Of a stretch of 42,597 bases of DNA, positions 40,965 to 42,597 are shown in pieces; positions within the stretch are counted from its first letter, which is position 1, and the number at the start of each line of letters is the position of its first letter. This DNA is from Bacteroidales bacterium (lineage in GTDB: Bacteria; Bacteroidota; Bacteroidia; Bacteroidales; UBA932): contig JAFTGA010000024.1 of assembly GCA_017458145.1 (NCBI GenBank), positions 1 to 42,597 on the forward strand. Reading direction: 5' to 3'. A program made the translations under genes and the position numbers. The notes under the pieces were generated by a model. That model ran no database searches and was not told the DNA's origin. It saw only the letters and a program-made list of their open reading frames with translations.

Positions 40965-42251
40965 ATGTGCAGAAAACTGGTCGCTTTTGTCTTTGCGCTG
41001 CTGATGCTCAGCGCCTGCGGACTCCGCGTCAGGGAGTCCCGTCTCGGGGAGGGATACGCCGCCACCTCCGTCAATGCCGCCGTCTTCCGGGCGGCATCGG
41101 TCACGAGCGACGGCCGCTGGCAGTTCGCCGCCTGGTATGACGCCGACGGCGCCGTGGTCGTGGCCCGGCGGGCCCTGAATCCCGACGGGGAATGGACGTC
41201 CGAGGTCACGGATCTGCGCGGTGACTGCACCGATGCGCACAATACCATCAGCCTGGGCCTGGACGGCGCGGGGTATCTGCATATCAGCTGGGCCCAGCAC
41301 GGCGTGCCGCTGAAATACGCCCGGAGCCGGACCCCGTATCACGCTGATTTCGAGACGATCGGGGAAATGGTCGATGCGGATATGGAACGCCACGTGACCT
41401 ACCCGGAGTTCCGCCGTTTCGCCGGCGGCGACCTGCTCTTCGCCTATCGCGACGGCTCTTCCGGAAACGGCGACCTGGTCCTCAACCGCTATGAGACGGC
41501 CACCGGCCGCTGGACGCGCGTCCAGTCCCGGCTCATCGACGGCGAAAGGGAGCGCAATGCCTACTGGCAGATGTATATGGACGCGCAGGACGTCATCCAC
41601 CTGTCCTGGGTGTGGCGCGAGACCTGGATGGTCGAGACCAACCACGACCTCTGCTATGCGGCCTCGCGCGACGGCGGACGGACCTGGCATCGCTCGGACG
41701 GCAGCGCCTATGAGCTGCCCATCACCCTGGAGACGGCCGAAGTGGCCTGGGAGATCCCCCAGGGCAGCGAACTGATCAACCAGACCTCGATGACGGCCGA
41801 CCTGCAGGGGCATCCCTGCATCGCCACCTACTGGCGGGAACCGGGCGACAGCATTCCGCAGTACCGCCTGGTCCGCTTCGGCGGACGGGTCTGGAGCATG
41901 TCCCGGGTGGGCGAACGAAAAACAGCTTTCTCCCTGGTGGGCGGCGGGACGAAATCCATCCCGATATCCCGTCCGCAGATCGTCACGGACGGAAAGCGGA
42001 CAATGCTCGTTTTCAGGGATATAGAGCGTGGGAGCCGCGTCAGCGCGGCCATCAGCCTCGACCTGCGCCGCTGGCAGGTGCACGACCTCACCCCGGACTC
42101 CGTGGATGCCTGGGAGCCCAGTCTGGACTATGAGCGCTGGAAGCGTGAAGGCGTCCTGGACCTGTTCGTACAGCGTGCGGGACAGGGCGACGGCGAGAAG
42201 ACCGTCGATCTCCCGCCCCAGCCGGTGCGGATCCTGGAAGTCGCCTTTTGA
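40965..42251 (+). CDS. BNR-repeat (BNR_4-like) lipoprotein, possible glycan-active enzyme
   Basis: 428 residues. The start at 40965 is set by the promoter element and gives a lipoprotein signal with lipobox LSAC (Cys18 or so); the open frame upstream is not translated. Repeated propeller strands of Asp-box/BNR type follow: LDGAGYLHISWAQHGVPLKYA, DAQDVIHLSWVWRE, CYAASRDGGRTWHRSDG, ADLQGHPCIATYWREPG as separate blades. This matches the BNR_4 family of seven-bladed propellers, which includes rhamnosidases of family GH145 and some polysaccharide lyases, but I cannot assign a catalytic residue. It is alone on its strand and convergent with the tRNA genes. Confidence 0.75.
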   Translation: MCRKLVAFVFALLMLSACGLRVRESRLGEGYAATSVNAAVFRAASVTSDGRWQFAAWYDADGAVVVARRALNPDGEWTSEVTDLRGDCTDAHNTISLGLDGAGYLHISWAQHGVPLKYARSRTPYHADFETIGEMVDADMERHVTYPEFRRFAGGDLLFAYRDGSSGNGDLVLNRYETATGRWTRVQSRLIDGERERNAYWQMYMDAQDVIHLSWVWRETWMVETNHDLCYAASRDGGRTWHRSDGSAYELPITLETAEVAWEIPQGSELINQTSMTADLQGHPCIATYWREPGDSIPQYRLVRFGGRVWSMSRVGERKTAFSLVGGGTKSIPISRPQIVTDGKRTMLVFRDIERGSRVSAAISLDLRRWQVHDLTPDSVDAWEPSLDYERWKREGVLDLFVQRAGQGDGEKTVDLPPQPVRILEVAF

Positions 42252-42289
42252 AAAGAAAAAACCGCGGCAGAAACGAGTTCCGCTGCGGT
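42251..42289 (-). terminator. Terminator for the tRNA-Ile/tRNA-Ala transcript
   Basis: A 12-bp stem (42261-42272 with 42278-42289; one G-U pair, one mismatch) with loop ACGAG is followed on the minus strand by a T-rich tract (complement of AAAAGAAAAAA, 42251-42261). It ends the tRNA transcript 8 nt after tRNA-Ala, before any 23S rRNA gene could begin. Confidence 0.7.
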
Positions 42290-42296
42290 CATGGGG

Positions 42297-42369
42297 TGGA
42301 GATAGTCGGATTCGAACCGGCGACCCCCTGCTTGCAAAGCAGGTGCTCTACCAGCTGAGCTATACCCCC
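42297..42369 (-). tRNA. tRNA-Ala (anticodon TGC)
   Basis: 73 nt on the minus strand. Acceptor GGGGGTA pairs with TATCTCC (two G-U pairs), the D-arm contains GCTCAGCTGGTAGAGC, the anticodon stem-loop is CCTGC-TTTGCAA-GCAGG with anticodon TGC, and the T-loop is GGTTCGAATCC. The 3' CCA is not encoded. It lies 55 nt after tRNA-Ile in the order typical of 16S-23S spacers. Confidence 0.96.
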
Positions 42370-42424
42370 GGGTGGTAAACAAAAAACGAAACAATGCACA
42401 CGCGGCGTTGTTTCGCTTTCCCTG

Positions 42425-42498
42425 TAGGCCCGCGCGGAGTTGAACCGCGGACCTCCACATTATCAGTGTGGCGCTCTAACCAACTGAGCTACGAGCCT
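42425..42498 (-). tRNA. tRNA-Ile (anticodon GAT)
   Basis: 74 nt on the minus strand. Acceptor AGGCTCG pairs with CGGGCCT, the D-arm contains AGCTCAGTTGGTTAGAGC, the anticodon stem-loop is CCACA-CTGATAA-TGTGG with anticodon GAT, and the T-arm is CGCGG-TTCAACT-CCGCG. CCA is not encoded. It is transcribed before tRNA-Ala. Confidence 0.96.
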
Positions 42499-42597
42499 AT
42501 ATAAATATTGAAAGACACGTACAGGCAGTCCCGGAGAGACGAGCCTTGTGGCACGAACCGCGAGCGACGAGTGTCAAGGATCGAACTCCAAAAAGGA
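42499..42597 (-). other. Probable 16S rRNA-tRNA spacer, with the last bases of 16S at the window edge
   Basis: Read on the minus strand, the window begins TCCTTTTTGGAG, which fits the end of 16S rRNA (CACCTCCTTT) plus the start of a spacer. No TAnnTTTG promoter lies between the edge and tRNA-Ile, as expected if the tRNAs are transcribed from an upstream rRNA promoter. Only a few 16S bases would be present, so this is tentative. Confidence 0.4.

Overview
The window is a GC-rich, densely coded stretch of a Bacteroidota chromosome, most likely an uncultured gut-type Bacteroidales. The evidence is two SusC/SusD pairs, a periplasmic-propeller/AraC regulator, promoters matching the Bacteroidota -7 element TAnnTTTG, near absence of Shine-Dalgarno sites, and lipoproteins with Bacteroidota-style signals. 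Genus cannot be fixed from the sequence.

Layout. 1-375 is the 3' end of tsf (EF-Ts), then a terminator and a pair of tandem hairpins (491-572). 622-2744 holds a flippase overlapping a cyclophilin-type lipoprotein. 2872-3435 is a YqiA-like esterase. 3477-7677 is a three-gene operon: DUF4954 beta-helix protein, SIS sugar-phosphate protein, lipoate-protein ligase. 7801-17583 is a tandem SusC-SusD-SusC-SusD operon without enzymes. Convergent to it lies a 1003-residue regulator resembling a hybrid two-component system whose kinase and receiver are missing (17634-20645). 20936-22240 is a tandem class II aldolase whose second domain has lost every catalytic residue. 22261-24989 is a small accessory island: two small membrane proteins, a DUF2271 lipoprotein, a REP-associated tyrosine transposase (RAYT) and three copies of one stem-loop family.

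25072-40927 is an unbroken minus-strand run of ten genes with no gap above about 30 nt. In transcription order: two half-size chromate transporters, a GH20 hexosaminidase, the E2, E3 and fused E1 of a 2-oxoacid dehydrogenase complex, a PHP protein, a rhamnulose-1-phosphate-aldolase/lactaldehyde-dehydrogenase-like fusion, a tricorn-like S41 peptidase and a sorbose-1-phosphate-reductase-like dehydrogenase. Divergent from it, with the start codons 37 nt apart, is a BNR-type lipoprotein (40965-42251). The window closes with tRNA-Ala(TGC) and tRNA-Ile(GAT) on the minus strand, apparently just downstream of a 16S rRNA gene but with no 23S following.

How it fits together (inference). The SusCD pairs import a glycan or oligosaccharide. 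The aldolases, the lactaldehyde-oxidising SDR and the reductase process deoxy-sugar or ketose phosphates to DHAP and lactate. The dehydrogenase complex, lipoylated by the ligase at 6727-7677, makes acyl-CoA. The best candidates for something new are the kinase-less regulator, the RAYT with its stem-loop family, the joint sugar/2-oxoacid-dehydrogenase operon, and the rRNA-type tRNA pair with no 23S beside it.
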